This document shows positions 1 to 8,217 of a DNA stretch of 10,873 nt, in pieces (positions within the stretch are counted from its first letter, which is position 1; the number at the start of each line of letters is the position of its first letter). The notes beneath the pieces are model-generated. The model saw nothing but the letters and a program-made list of their open reading frames with translations, was not told the DNA's origin and ran no database searches. The position numbers and the translations under genes were made by a program. This stretch comes from Pavlovales sp. CCMP2436 (taxonomy: Eukaryota > Haptophyta > Pavlovophyceae > Pavlovales), in NCBI GenBank assembly GCA_026770615.1, contig MU631335.1, forward strand, positions 296,756 to 307,628, in the 5' to 3' direction.

Positions 1-109
1 GCGCGTAGGCCGCGAGCGCGCGTAGGCCGCCGGCCGCGAGCGCGCGTAGGCCGCGAGCGCGCGTAGGCCGCGAGCGCGGGTAGGCCGCCGGCTGCGAGCG
101 TAAGGTACC
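1..109. repeat. GC-rich tandem array, ~17-bp unit
   Basis: The unit GCGCGCGTAGGCCGCGA recurs about five times. Two of the copies are extended to about 24 bp by an extra CCGGCC or CCGGCT step, and the array decays at its right end. The array continues off the left edge of the window, so its total length is unknown. No open reading frame across it looks like a protein. The GGCCGCGAG core also appears inside intron 1 of the transporter gene, which may be chance in GC-rich DNA. Confidence 0.85.
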
Positions 110-507
110 CGAGCTGAGAAGTAACCAACTTGGCGATTTGTTTTTAATTGTTTTATTCGAAAAAATTTTGACCCGCTGTGACCGAAGATCAGTCAGATCT
201 GAGTTATTTTGACCGGTGATATGACCGAAGATTTTTTGAGGAAGACGACAACACAGAGCTGGGAGCTTACGGCTTACGCAAAGTCCTTACCTGTGCTTAT
301 CACGAATTCGCGCAACGGAGGAAGGAAGGCATGCGCAATTCTACTGATGAAAGCAAGACTAGGACCTAGGGGTATGGAGTGGCAAGACACATTTTGAAGC
401 AACGCCAACAGATGACTTGAGTACTGGCCCAAGAATAATAACTATCTAGGGGGAAGGGAGGGGGCAGAACTAGACAGTAGACTCATATAAATTCGATTCT
501 CGAATCA
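110..507. other. Intergenic stretch, no gene seen
   Basis: This stretch starts with an AT-rich segment (about 130-240) and becomes mixed composition. It contains the direct repeat TGACCGAAGAT at about 179-189 and 222-232. The only ORF (62 codons at 209-397) has no recognisable features. The stretch lies downstream of the 3' end of the minus-strand transporter gene and probably contains its 3' untranslated region. I saw no clear polyadenylation signal. Confidence 0.5.
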
Positions 508-2761
508 TCATGATTCCGATTCGACTCTATAGAGCTTTGTAAATCCCGAGTCGGCTTCGGAGCAGTGATCGCTCCCGCTCTCGGCGTCTGACTGTACGCC
601 ATCTCCGTCTCCGCCGCCGCCGTGCGCAAGCTGCGAGTAAGCGGAGGCTCGCGCAGGCACGCCATGTCTGCGCGAGCTGCCCTCTACCGGCTGCAGACGC
701 GTCATCATCACCTGCGTGAGCGCATTTGCGTTGCGCCCGGTTGCAGCTCTCGCACCGCCTCCGTGCTGCGGTCCCTCCTCCGCCTTGCCGCCACCGGCAG
801 CAGAGCCGCTCTGTGCGTATGCAATTCGCGTGCGCACGGTACGAGCTGCTTCCACCTTGCACGTCCCGTAGGAGTCAATGTGCGAGATCGCGGGCGTGAT
901 CGGTAATTTGGAGCTCGGCAGCAGCTCGCGCGCCGCGGCGCGCCGATCGCGCACCAGTTTGGAGTACACGTTGAAACACATGCTAAGGATGATCATGCAC
1001 GCACCCGCCACACTCGTCATCTGCACGCCACCTCGCGCAGGGACGAGGGTGGCCTGCCACAGGTAGGCAAAGATCACGTCCGTCATCTGCAAACAGTAAA
1101 TAAATATTAAAGGAGAGTGAGTACGCGGGGAGTAAGATAGCGCATATGTGCCCGCACGCCTTCGGGCTGCAAGTCGAGGAACGTTAAAAGAACTATTCTT
1201 AAAAAAGACACTCTGCAAGTCCGTGACGTCACGCCCCCGTTTCCTGCGCCAGTTTCTGCCCACGACCCCGCATGCATTCCATGCACAGGCCCAACTACAA
1301 TAGTAAGTAAATACAGGCTGACCGAATATCAGAATGTAGAATATCTCAACTACAATCGCCCAGTCTATGGCTGTGAAGTCTCAAAAAAAAAAAAACCTTG
1401 AACGGCGTGGCCACCGCACTAGTCTCGCGCTGCAGCCCGTAGGTGAGGCAGAGCTGCGACGCGAAACCGAGGCAACCAACTAAGACAAGTTGGATCCCGT
1501 GCCAAGCGGACGGCCAGAGCCAGTCCTGCCCCGATGCGACGAGAAGGAGGGGCGCGATGAGGACCTGCCCGATCGCCTGGTAGATAATCACCGTCGGCGT
1601 CGGTGTCTGCACAACTGTGCCCAGCCACCGTACCTGTCAATTATTTATTTAGGCTCTTTCTGGGGTATATTCTAACGGGGCGTAGGGGGGTACGCACCAC
1701 CCTTGCGGCCGCAGGACGGGAAGGGGGAGTGTACGTTCCGCTCGATCGCGGCCGCAGGCCGCGAGCAGTGAAAGTGGTGGGGTGGGGGGGGGTGGGGGGG
1801 GTTCAACTTTCGCGGCCGCAGACCGCGAGGTAGGGGGGTCACGTTCAACGTCCCCTCCCAAAAATGCTCACAGAACACAAGAGGGGTCACAAAATGACGC
1901 GAACGTTTGCCACCGTACCAGAACGTACACACCCCCAGCCGCCATGGCGCCACACAGCGCGAAGATCGAGCCGAGCAGCCGCTGCCCATCGGCGGCGGCA
2001 TCCGGTGCGCGCACGGCGGCGTGGCCGTCGAGCAGCAGCGCGAGAGGCGCCGGGCGCATCACGAGTGCGACGCCAAGAAGCGCGCCGAATGCGCAAAAAA
2101 CCTCGGTGCAGTGCCAGCGCTCGCCGAGGAAGCACATGGCCATCATGGACGACCAAACCGGCGCAGACTGCATGAGAGTGGCCGCGTCCCCAAGAGGCAG
2201 CCGCGAAATAGCCTGGAAGCCGAATGCGATCCCGCAGAAGCCCAACAAACCGCGCAGGCAGAGCATCCGGACTTGCACCGGCTGCGTGCCCAACCAGTCG
2301 CGCACAGGCATGGGTGAGAGCGCGAGCAGACCGAGGCAGAAGGCCCCCTGGATCGAGCCGCGGGCGAGTATGACCTGGAAAGTCCCGAAGCCGCTATTGA
2401 CGAGCTTCTTGACCATAAGCGCCTGTAAGGAGAACCCCAGACTCGACGCCACGATCGAGAGAATGGGGACGGCCCGGTGGAACCACTCGGCCTTTCTAAG
2501 GGCAGCGTCCAGCTGCTGGACCTCCGCGACCCCCGCACCCGGGAGCTGAGCCTCGAGACCGCCATATCCACCGAGTTCCCCCTTGTCGGGGCTCCCACAG
2601 CCCGGGCCCCTGTGCTCCTCGGCGCGGACACCGGCCTCCTTCGCGCGCTGTGCGTCCTCGGCTCGCCCACCGCCCGGGCCGTTGTGCTCCTCTGTGCGCC
2701 CACCGTCCTTTGCGGCGTCCTCGGGTTCGGGTATCTCATGTGAGGCCGACATCTCTCGCAT
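508..2761 (-). CDS. EamA/DMT-superfamily membrane transporter (SLC35G-like), three exons
   Basis: Proposed coding sequence: exons 2761-1919, 1633-1397 and 1086-508, all joined in phase 0, giving about 552 residues. Residues 1-95 are hydrophilic and Gly/Glu-rich, with an 18-20 residue tandem repeat (about 15-56; motifs RTEEHNGPG and RAEEHRGPG). Ten hydrophobic helices follow at roughly 98-117, 126-149, 166-185, 193-212, 219-236, 262-283, 294-314, 325-347, 353-374 and 383-404. That is the two five-helix halves usual for EamA drug/metabolite transporters. Family-like stretches are LGDAATLMQSAPVWSSMMA, FLGER and KMTDVIFAYLWQ; the last is formed only after splicing of intron 2. About 145 polar residues rich in Gly/Ser/Asp form the C-terminal tail. 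The start is the first ATG; another ATG lies three codons inside. The protein probably moves small metabolites across a membrane, but the substrate cannot be told from sequence. The family call is confident; exact exon ends and the low-complexity tail are less so. Confidence 0.83.
1087..1396 (-). other. Transporter intron 2
   Basis: The donor is AAG|GTTTTT at 1396, followed by a run of T on the coding strand. The acceptor is TTTGCAG at 1088-1087 after a pyrimidine-rich, AT-rich stretch. The two exons join in phase 0 as TPFK|MTDVIF, restoring a helix typical of the family. Other possible CTTGCAG acceptors occur earlier within the intron, so alternative splicing cannot be excluded. Unlike intron 1 it has no direct repeat at its ends. 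Confidence 0.75.
1634..1918 (-). other. Transporter intron 1, introner-like, flanked by 9-bp repeat
   Basis: The 285-bp GT-AG intron begins at 1918, reading GTACGGTGG. Directly after its terminal AG (1635-1634) the downstream exon begins with the identical GTACGGTGG (1633-1625). Removing one repeat copy plus the insert restores a continuous reading frame (VLVRWLG) that fits the transporter family. The insert contains three copies of GCGGCCGC (1705-1712, 1748-1755, 1812-1819) set in partly repeated GC-rich sequence, with G/C homopolymer runs between. The exon-1 frame meets a stop within it, so retention would truncate the protein. I saw no terminal inverted repeats. Confidence 0.78.
2594..2719 (-). 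repeat. In-frame tandem repeat in transporter N-terminus
   Basis: Two copies of an imperfect repeat of about 55-65 bp encode related Gly/Glu-rich segments containing EEHNGPG and EEHRGPG. They lie within the predicted cytosolic, disordered N-terminal tail before the first membrane helix. This suggests a recent length change in a region under weak constraint. Confidence 0.55.
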
Positions 2762-3412
2762 CTTCTACGGACGGTTTCCGAATACCTCGACTTCACCTTC
2801 GGTTTTAGCAGGAACGCGCTGTCTCGCGCGCTGTCGCGCGAGTTGTCGTGCTTAGCGGGGTGCACAAGGCTCGGCGATGGGCGCGTAGTCGCGAGGGCCT
2901 TGTCACACTTCCTCTCCTCTCTCCGCCCGCCTCAGTTCAGCCTCTCCTTTCTCCGCACCTGCTCACGCCCGAGCTTCGTCGAGAAAGATGCTCTGTCACA
3001 GCCGAAGCTTGGGCGCCTTCAGGTGCGCGGCTGGCGGCGAGTACGGCCTCGCGGCGAAGCCCACCAGGTGGACTCTCAGCGATGTCCGAGTGATGAAGGA
3101 GGGGCCTGTGGCCAGGCGACCACGCGGGCCCCCAGCCACTTGAGCAAGACCTCGGAAACCACACACAGGCGTGCGCGGGCTTCTTCAAGACAGTTCACAC
3201 CAAGACGGTCGAGGCCAAGCTCGAGCAAGCGCATCGAGGTCTACTTGCACCTTAACTCCTTCGGAGATGCCGATCTCATCAGGCGCGAGCTGATCGACGG
3301 AGCTCACTGACTGCATTATGAGCTCGATGTGGCCCGCTCAGCGAGGTGCTCGAATTCGACGGAGACCGGGCAGAAGCAAGCGCAGCCACTTCATTGACCG
3401 GTGCGGACACGC
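2762..3412. other. Upstream/intergenic region with decayed coding signal
   Basis: This stretch lies between the 5' end of the minus-strand transporter and the plus-strand cysteine-rich ORF, so it may hold divergent promoters; no TATA-like element stands out. A GC-rich palindromic patch (TCGCGCGCTGTCGCGCGA, about 2823-2840) is close to the transporter start. Between 2989 and 3308 on the plus strand, coding-looking peptide segments appear in three successive frames. They are an ATG at 2989 giving 51 codons, then a segment with ACAGFFKTVHTKTVEAKLEQ, then one with IEVYLHLNSFGDADLIRREL. No frame is open throughout. This may be a broken gene or chance. Confidence 0.35.
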
Positions 3413-3775
3413 ATGGGCAGCCACTCTCGTTCTATGTCGCTGCAGAACCTGGCGCAGCAGAAAGCCCAGCGGCGCGATACGCTAGCCGCGACGCGGGCGC
3501 AGAAAGATGCGGCTCTGGCGCAGCGCGAGCAGGAAAAGCAGGATGAGGCTGCCGAGCTCGAGAGCAAGCACGTGCTGTGCGAGACCATGTGCGCGTGCGG
3601 CGTCGTGCTGTGCGAGGTGGCAAAGGCGAAGTGCTACCCGACGTGCCGCACAATAGCCGAGTCTGACCGCGCATGCGGGAAGGTGCTATGCTCTGCTGCA
3701 CGTAAGGCGGAGGCCCTGGCGTCTGAGGCAGAGGCTCGCCTAGCCCCTACTACAGCAGCGCCCGCGGCTGAGTAA
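3413..3775 (+). CDS. Small coiled-coil, cysteine-rich protein of unknown function
   Basis: The ORF runs 120 codons from ATG 3413 to TAA 3773-3775. I do not recognise the family. Residues about 11-50 are rich in Gln, Ala, Glu, Lys and Arg and look helical, probably a short coiled coil. Residues 56-93 carry eight cysteines at 56, 60, 62, 67, 74, 78, 88 and 93, with the motif ACGxxLC twice (61-67 and 87-93). This could be a metal-binding or disulfide-bonded module. No signal peptide or membrane segment is visible. The tail is Ala/Pro/Thr-rich. Upstream, the same frame is closed by a stop near 3395, so it is either a complete small gene or the last exon of a longer one. Coding status rests only on an open frame and a structured composition. 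Confidence 0.42.
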   Translation: MGSHSRSMSLQNLAQQKAQRRDTLAATRAQKDAALAQREQEKQDEAAELESKHVLCETMCACGVVLCEVAKAKCYPTCRTIAESDRACGKVLCSAARKAEALASEAEARLAPTTAAPAAE

Positions 3776-4169
3776 TGTGACCCGACTTCGAGTACTACAC
3801 TAGACGACTTGTAGAACAATAGTAGGTAGTTTGGCAAGCGTACTCATAGCAGAATTAGCTGCACCACGGTGCTATGGGCTCTGTGCTAAAAGTGAAGAAC
3901 GATTTTTCAAAATCTGCTAGAAGTACGATCCGGTGGACCGCTCGAGATCACGGAAGGCGATTGATTCACGATCTGTGCTTCGGACACATCTCAGCTAACA
4001 CCATGATTTGTAAGGCCACACACCAACTTTCGAACAACATCGGGAAAAAAAAAGAAGTGTGTAACGGCGGTAAAAAAAAAGGGCAAAAACTTGCTAAATG
4101 TGAAGTCGAGACTGGTCTGTAAGTCAGAGTGAAATGAGAGTCTCAACGCTCGGGTCCTGTATGGGTAAT
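3776..4169. other. Intergenic stretch, no gene seen
   Basis: Composition is mixed, with two A-runs (about 4044-4053 and 4072-4080). An 82-codon ORF at 3874-4122 is low-quality, Lys-rich because of the A-runs, and matches nothing I recognise. No RNA gene could be identified. Confidence 0.5.
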
Positions 4170-4518
4170 AAAAGAGTTCAGGGCTCAGTTCGAAAACCTT
4201 TTGAAAGTTCGGCGCTGCTTCAGCCTGGGCCAACTTCGCTGGCGAGCGCCTCGGGGATGGGCGTCACGGGCCTGGTGGATAGCACAAGGACTCGCGCGAT
4301 GGCCCACGGGGATGCCATCGAAGTAGACTTCATATGACGTGCTCGACCTGCGCGGACGCTACGTGACGGAGACGCCACGTGACGAGATATACGTGTCGTC
4401 CTCGCCTTACACCTCACCTACTGGACGCACGGCGGCGGGTGCTACGGGAGCCACCGGGATGGCATCGACGCGGAGCACAGGAATCCCCTCAACATTTGCC
4501 GCTTGAGGACTCGCCAGC
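4170..4518 (+). repeat. Dispersed ~350-bp repeat, copy 1 (inverted partner at 9025-9379)
   Basis: From about 4225 to 4518 this matches the reverse complement of 9025-9340 with roughly 18 differences by eye (about 93-94% identity), apart from one length difference. Similarity is weaker but visible outward to AAGAGTTCAGGGC at about 4172-4184. Read on the plus strand it encodes GMGVTGLVDSTRTRAMAHGD then AIEVDF, followed after a +1 shift by YDVLDLRGRYVTETPRDEIY and SSSPYTSPTGRTA. Most differences from the other copy within these frames are silent, suggesting the repeat derives from a protein-coding gene. The family is not recognised. Both copies share the same frame break at TTCATATGAC. Confidence 0.85.
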
Positions 4519-4969
4519 CTGGGGCGCGGCGGCGGGTCCCACGGGAGCCGCCTGTGTGGCTTCGCCGCGCGGCGGCTTGAGCGTGATTGGCTTGGCTGCG
4601 GCGTGGCGTGGCGTGGCGTGTCCGACGCAGAGTGCTCGCCATGTCCGACGACACCGAATACGGAGGTCAGGCTGCCAGTGCAAGCTGCCAGTGGCAAGCT
4701 ACCGGCGAGAAACCATCACTGATGGTCCCTAACGTGTCCGCTAGCAGGGTCTACGCGCGCACGCACCAGGCCTCGCGGCCAGCTCAGCACGTGCGGGTCG
4801 TGGTCAGCTCAGTACGTGCGGGCCGTGGTTCCTACGCGGTTCAAGCCGCAAGCCCGATGGGAGTAGCGGCCAAGGACCGCCGTGATACAGGAGCGAGGAG
4901 TACTGAAGTTGGGGGGGCGGAGGGGGGAGGGGCGGATGGGTAAGCTCAGTTTCCACACAACCCCTCTCG
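4519..4969. other. GC-rich stretch with short tandem repeats, no gene seen
   Basis: Contents include GTGGC repeated four times near 4600-4620 and a CTGCCAGTG(G)CAAG duplication near 4670-4700. A 25-bp tandem pair is listed separately, and a G-rich patch lies near 4911-4935. The 117- and 118-codon ORFs here have no recognisable domain and overlap in different frames. Confidence 0.5.
4780..4829 (+). repeat. 25-bp tandem duplication
   Basis: Two adjacent copies (4780-4804 and 4805-4829) begin CAGCTCAG and share CACGTGCGGG or TACGTGCGGG, with two mismatches. Confidence 0.85.
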
Positions 4970-5202
4970 GCAATCAAAAACTCGTATGAAAGTGAATCAC
5001 TCTCTCGAATCTGTGGTTAACTTACTAATCGATCACTTTATTCTAAATAACTGACCAATTAAGTTAATAAATTATTAATCAAAATTAAATTAAAGCGCAA
5101 GGTCAATCATTCACTAAATGAGTATAACAATATATGTATCACCATCTATTAACTGACTATATATTTTCCCTAAAAGCAGAATCGGTACTCTAGTTACTGG
5201 CG
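4970..5202. other. AT-rich block left of the transposable element
   Basis: There is an abrupt change to AT-rich sequence (many TTAA, ATTAAT and TAAATTA steps) with no ORF, ending where the TGCCCAGATAGA repeat begins. It contrasts sharply with the GC-rich DNA on both sides. It may be intergenic, or an outer non-coding part of the larger inverted-repeat structure. Confidence 0.55.
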
Positions 5203-5284
5203 TGCCCAGATAGAATAGCACCTTCGATTTCGCGGTGGAGTTTTGAGATAAACGGCAAAAAGTTTTTTTTTTTCTATCTGGGCA
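5203..5284. repeat. Left terminal repeat and hairpin (13-bp arms)
   Basis: The arm TGCCCAGATAGAA at 5203-5215 is the exact reverse complement of 5272-5284, giving a palindromic 82-bp unit with a T-run just before the right arm. The same 12-mer closes the element at 8218-8229. Confidence 0.85.
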
Positions 5285-5326
5285 AGTCCCGCACAGCGGG
5301 GCAAGGGGTAGTCGCCGAGCGGGGCG

Positions 5327-6267
5327 ATGTTGCGGGCAGTCGCCGAGCGTGACGCGTTGCTCGCCCGAATGATTCTCGACTCAACCGACTTCGTCCTGCT
5401 CGCCAAGTACGTCGCCGCCGAGGACATGGTGAAGCGCATCGAAGCAGCGGCAGCGACCGACGCGGTCAACGCAGCTGCCGACGCCGAGTTGACCGCCGCG
5501 GTCGCGTCGCGGGACGCGATCCGAATCTCGGCCGCTGCGCGTGCAAAGCTGGCGGCCCAGGGCTCGATGGACGCGCTGTCGGCGGCAGCCACCACGGGAG
5601 CGGCACCTGCCAGTCCGTGCAGCTCGACATCGACTCGTGCATAGCCTCGGAGAGCCGCCACAAGCAGCAGGCAGACGGCCGCGTCATCACTGGCGCGGAG
5701 GGCTTTCAGGAAGTGGTGGCGCAGCACATGCAGCTCGAGAACAAGCTGAAGGAGCACCGTCAGGACGCGGAGGAGGCCATGGGCAACTACAAGAAGCGCG
5801 CAGCGCGGGCTCGCCCGGACTACCTCACGCTCGCCGATCACTTTGCGAGCTACCTCGAGGCGTGCGCCGACCTCGAGCCCGGCGAGGAGCCTGGCGGCTA
5901 CGACGAGCTCCTCGACGAGATCGCCAACTTCGGGTTTGCCTTCTCGAGCGACTACCAGCAGGACAAAGCCGTGCCGTACTGGGGCTACTCGCCGCAGCCA
6001 GGGCCGACGTACTTCATGTCGCACCTCACCTTCTACGTCCACATCATCTGCGCGGAGAGCCTCGGTCAGGCGGACGGGCCGTTGCTCTTTGGCCGCAACC
6101 GCGTCTACACGCGGGCGCAGACGGTGTGCGGCTCCAAGGACGGCAACGACACGCTGTCTACCATCTTCGACTTCCTGCTCGACAACAAGTCGACTGGAGT
6201 GCAGGTGCAGCGCCTCCGCTCGGGCTGGTCAGAGGACGGGGCGCACGTCGGTGATGAGCCGCATTAG
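5327..6267 (+). pseudogene. Transposase-like protein, N-terminal half (frameshifted)
   Basis: Two overlapping plus-strand frames make one protein. The first runs from ATG 5327 to a stop at 5644 (Ala-rich, helical; AEDMVKRIEAAAATDAV). The second is open from before 5617 to the stop at 6265-6267, with continuity lost by a frameshift near 5600-5617. Counting from 5617, residues 30-65 look coiled-coil. Residues 107-135 (FAFSSDYQQDKAVP then PQPGPTYFMS) match the first catalytic region of an RNase H-fold transposase-like family resembling DUF7869, with Asp112 as candidate metal ligand. KDGNDTLSTIFDFLL (174-188) resembles the conserved helix before the second Asp. The second Asp motif is absent here and found instead on the opposite strand. 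A good donor, CAG|GTGCAG, lies at 6204/6205 in phase 0, after KSTGVQ. Family naming is from memory, not a search. Confidence 0.62.
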
Positions 6268-6512
6268 AGTGAGCCGTCAGCGATGGTCGTCCAGCGTGGA
6301 TGAGGAACCTGAGTGTGTTAGGCTACGGACAGCGCGGAGCTGGTCTGGGCCTATGGGCGCTCGGAGGCGCTCGGGGTTTTTACCGGACTCATAGTCCTTT
6401 ACCCCAGTTGGGTGCTGAGTTATTAAGCACTCCAGGAAGATGGTCAGAAGATGGGGCGCATGCGGGGGCGCATGCTTAATCATATTATTAATAAGTAATT
6501 AACGACTAATTA
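6268..6512. other. Spacer between the two convergent transposase halves
   Basis: No gene is seen. It includes an AT-rich tail (6477-6512) and a short copy of the N-half's last coding segment: 6441-6462 matches 6226-6247 at 19 of 22 bases. A GGGGCGCATGC duplication lies at 6453-6474. It could contain an inversion breakpoint. Confidence 0.5.
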
Positions 6513-7923
6513 TTAGCAGTGTTCCGATTCGTAGGCCAGGCCTGGGCGGAAGCCGGCCTTGACGAGGAGTGCCAGCCCTCGATTGATCTTGCCGTTGGAC
6601 GTCTTGCCATCATCACCAGTCAAAGGCCATCCCATCAGGCCACAAAGCACCTTCTTTGAACGGAACGACATAGCGGTGATGTCCTCCTGCTCCGAGGTTG
6701 GCTTCCACCTCACCTGCGCGTCGCCGTCCAATATGGCCGACTGCACATGGCGCCAGAGAACAGGCAGGTCGCGCTCGAGCAGCCAGCGTGATCCATCCGC
6801 AGGAGCGGACTGCAGCACGGATGCCTGCGCGGGCGGCGGCAGAGGCGCGCGCACGAGCGACAGCGCGATCTCGGGCGGCTGCTGCGCGAGCAGCGGTTGA
6901 GAGACGAGCATGTGAACGGGCGGTGGCGCAGCGGCGGCGGTGGCGGTGGCGGCTGGCACGGTCTGCTGCACCGGCCCCAAGTGCAGCAGTGTCTGAACAT
7001 ATGCACCGACGCGGCCGCTGGCGCCTCCCCGGCCGAGGTCGTACTCGTCTGGCACGAATTGCGGCCGGCACCAACTTCTTGTACTGCTCGATGATCTGCG
7101 CCGCGCGCGGCCCGACGACCTCCGTGCCCTGCTGCTTGTCGTGCGTCGACACGGCGTACGGCACGATCTCGGAAAGCGCAGCGATGACGGATGCGGTGAG
7201 CTCGCTCGCGCACACCTTGGTGTAGTTTGGGATATCCATCCAGTACGTGCCCTTCTCCTCGACCTTGACAAAGAAGCGCACGGCGTACGCGCGCTCGATG
7301 CAGTCCGGGACGAGCTGCTCCCGACGAGCACCAAACAGGCCGCTGCCTGCGCCGACGCCCGCGAACGTGCAGGCTCGAACGCTGCGCAGCACCCGTATCG
7401 CCGAGCGTCGCTTCAGCGCGTTGAGCGCAGCCTCGATTGTCGCCTCCGGAAAGACCATGCCCGAGCCGGGGAAGTCCTTTGCGTCCGTGCCGGACTTGTT
7501 CAGGCCATCGCCGATGTCGAAGAGGCCGTCGTCGCGCACGAGCGTGAAGAGGCGGTACGAGTTGATGTGCGTCACCGCACGGAAGAGCGACGGCGTGCAT
7601 GCGCGGTACGTGCGCAGCATGGCAGTGCCATCGTACGCTTTCACGCTCGCGTGGAGCGCGGCGCGCTCGTTCAGCTGGGCGTGGTTGAACACGTCCGCCT
7701 TGTTGTACTGCCCCGCGATCTTCTGCGCCACAACGTCCGGCCCAAACTTGGTGTGGCCGGCGATCATGAATCGCGGGCGGACGACGTCGAGCAGCCCGAG
7801 CGTGAGCAGCAGAGCGAAGCCGCCAAAGACGAACTGGGACTTGTTCGTGCCGGCGCAGTTGTCCATCTGCACGAACGCATCGAGGACGAAGGGGAGCACG
7901 CTCGTGGCCGCGCGCACCCAGGC
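6513..7923 (-). pseudogene. Transposase-like protein, C-terminal half (frameshifted)
   Basis: The minus-strand frame opens at 7923, directly after a strong acceptor (TTTTTTCTCATAG, 7924-7936). Numbering from 7923, residues 17-31 (FVQMDNCAGTNKSQF) and 52-63 (FMIAGHTKFGPD) match the DNCxGQNKN and GHTKFxPD motifs of DUF7869-like RNase H-fold proteins. Asp21 is a candidate catalytic residue. QYNKADVFN follows. A single extra base near 7064-7068 shifts the frame after QIIEQYKKLVP. The next frame resumes with PQFVPDEYDLG, an Ala/Pro-rich linker, and LLERDLPVLWRHVQSAILDG, ending with TAA at 6515-6513. The 5' half of the domain (first Asp) is missing from this strand and present on the plus strand at 5617-6204. 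An assembly error could explain the one-base shift; otherwise the copy is inactive. Confidence 0.68.
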
Positions 7924-8025
7924 CTATGAGAAAAAAGGGTAAGAGAGATGTCGACGTGAGTGGCGCGCGGGCGTGCGCGCGGGCTCGATCGCGCACAGTC
8001 GCATGGCAGGCATGACGGCACTGAC
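7924..8025 (-). other. Possible intron before the C-terminal transposase half
   Basis: The acceptor is clear: a T-rich tract then CATAG at 7928-7924. A matching donor ATG|GTCAGT at 8026/8025 would give a 102-bp intron and an upstream frame open to ATG 8259, joined in phase 0. That upstream frame is low-complexity, has no domain, and starts outside the terminal repeat at 8229. The donor may therefore be false and the true upstream exon may be the plus-strand N-terminal half. Confidence 0.4.
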
Positions 8026-8217
8026 CATATCGGCAGCACTTGGCGCGCGCGAAGCGTTCGAGTCCTCGCTCGCGCCCGCGCAGGCGTCTGTCGCCTGCTG
8101 CTCGATAGCGTCGTCCTGCGCGCGAACGCGGCGAGCGCCGTACGCGGCGAGCGCGTAGCGCGGCGGCGCGATGGGGAGGGCAGGCTCAGAGGGCGTACTG
8201 TAGGGGCGCGCGGGCGC

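Noticed and set aside
1782..2549. 255-codon plus-strand ORF
   Set aside because: It is antisense to transporter exon 1 and crosses the intron. The membrane-helix pattern is on the minus strand.
5194..6042. 282-codon minus-strand ORF
   Set aside because: It lies antisense to the N-terminal transposase half. Its Val/Leu/Arg-rich composition is the expected shadow of a GC-rich coding frame, and it shows no domain.
7141..7929. 262-codon plus-strand ORF
   Set aside because: It is antisense to the minus-strand frame that carries the DNCxGTNK and GHTKFGPD motifs. It is Arg/Val/Asp-rich with no domain, so it is a shadow.
6710..7996. 428-codon minus-strand ORF
   Set aside because: It runs in another frame over the same DNA as the transposase C-half. 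Its Arg/His/Pro-rich low-complexity translation lacks the conserved motifs.
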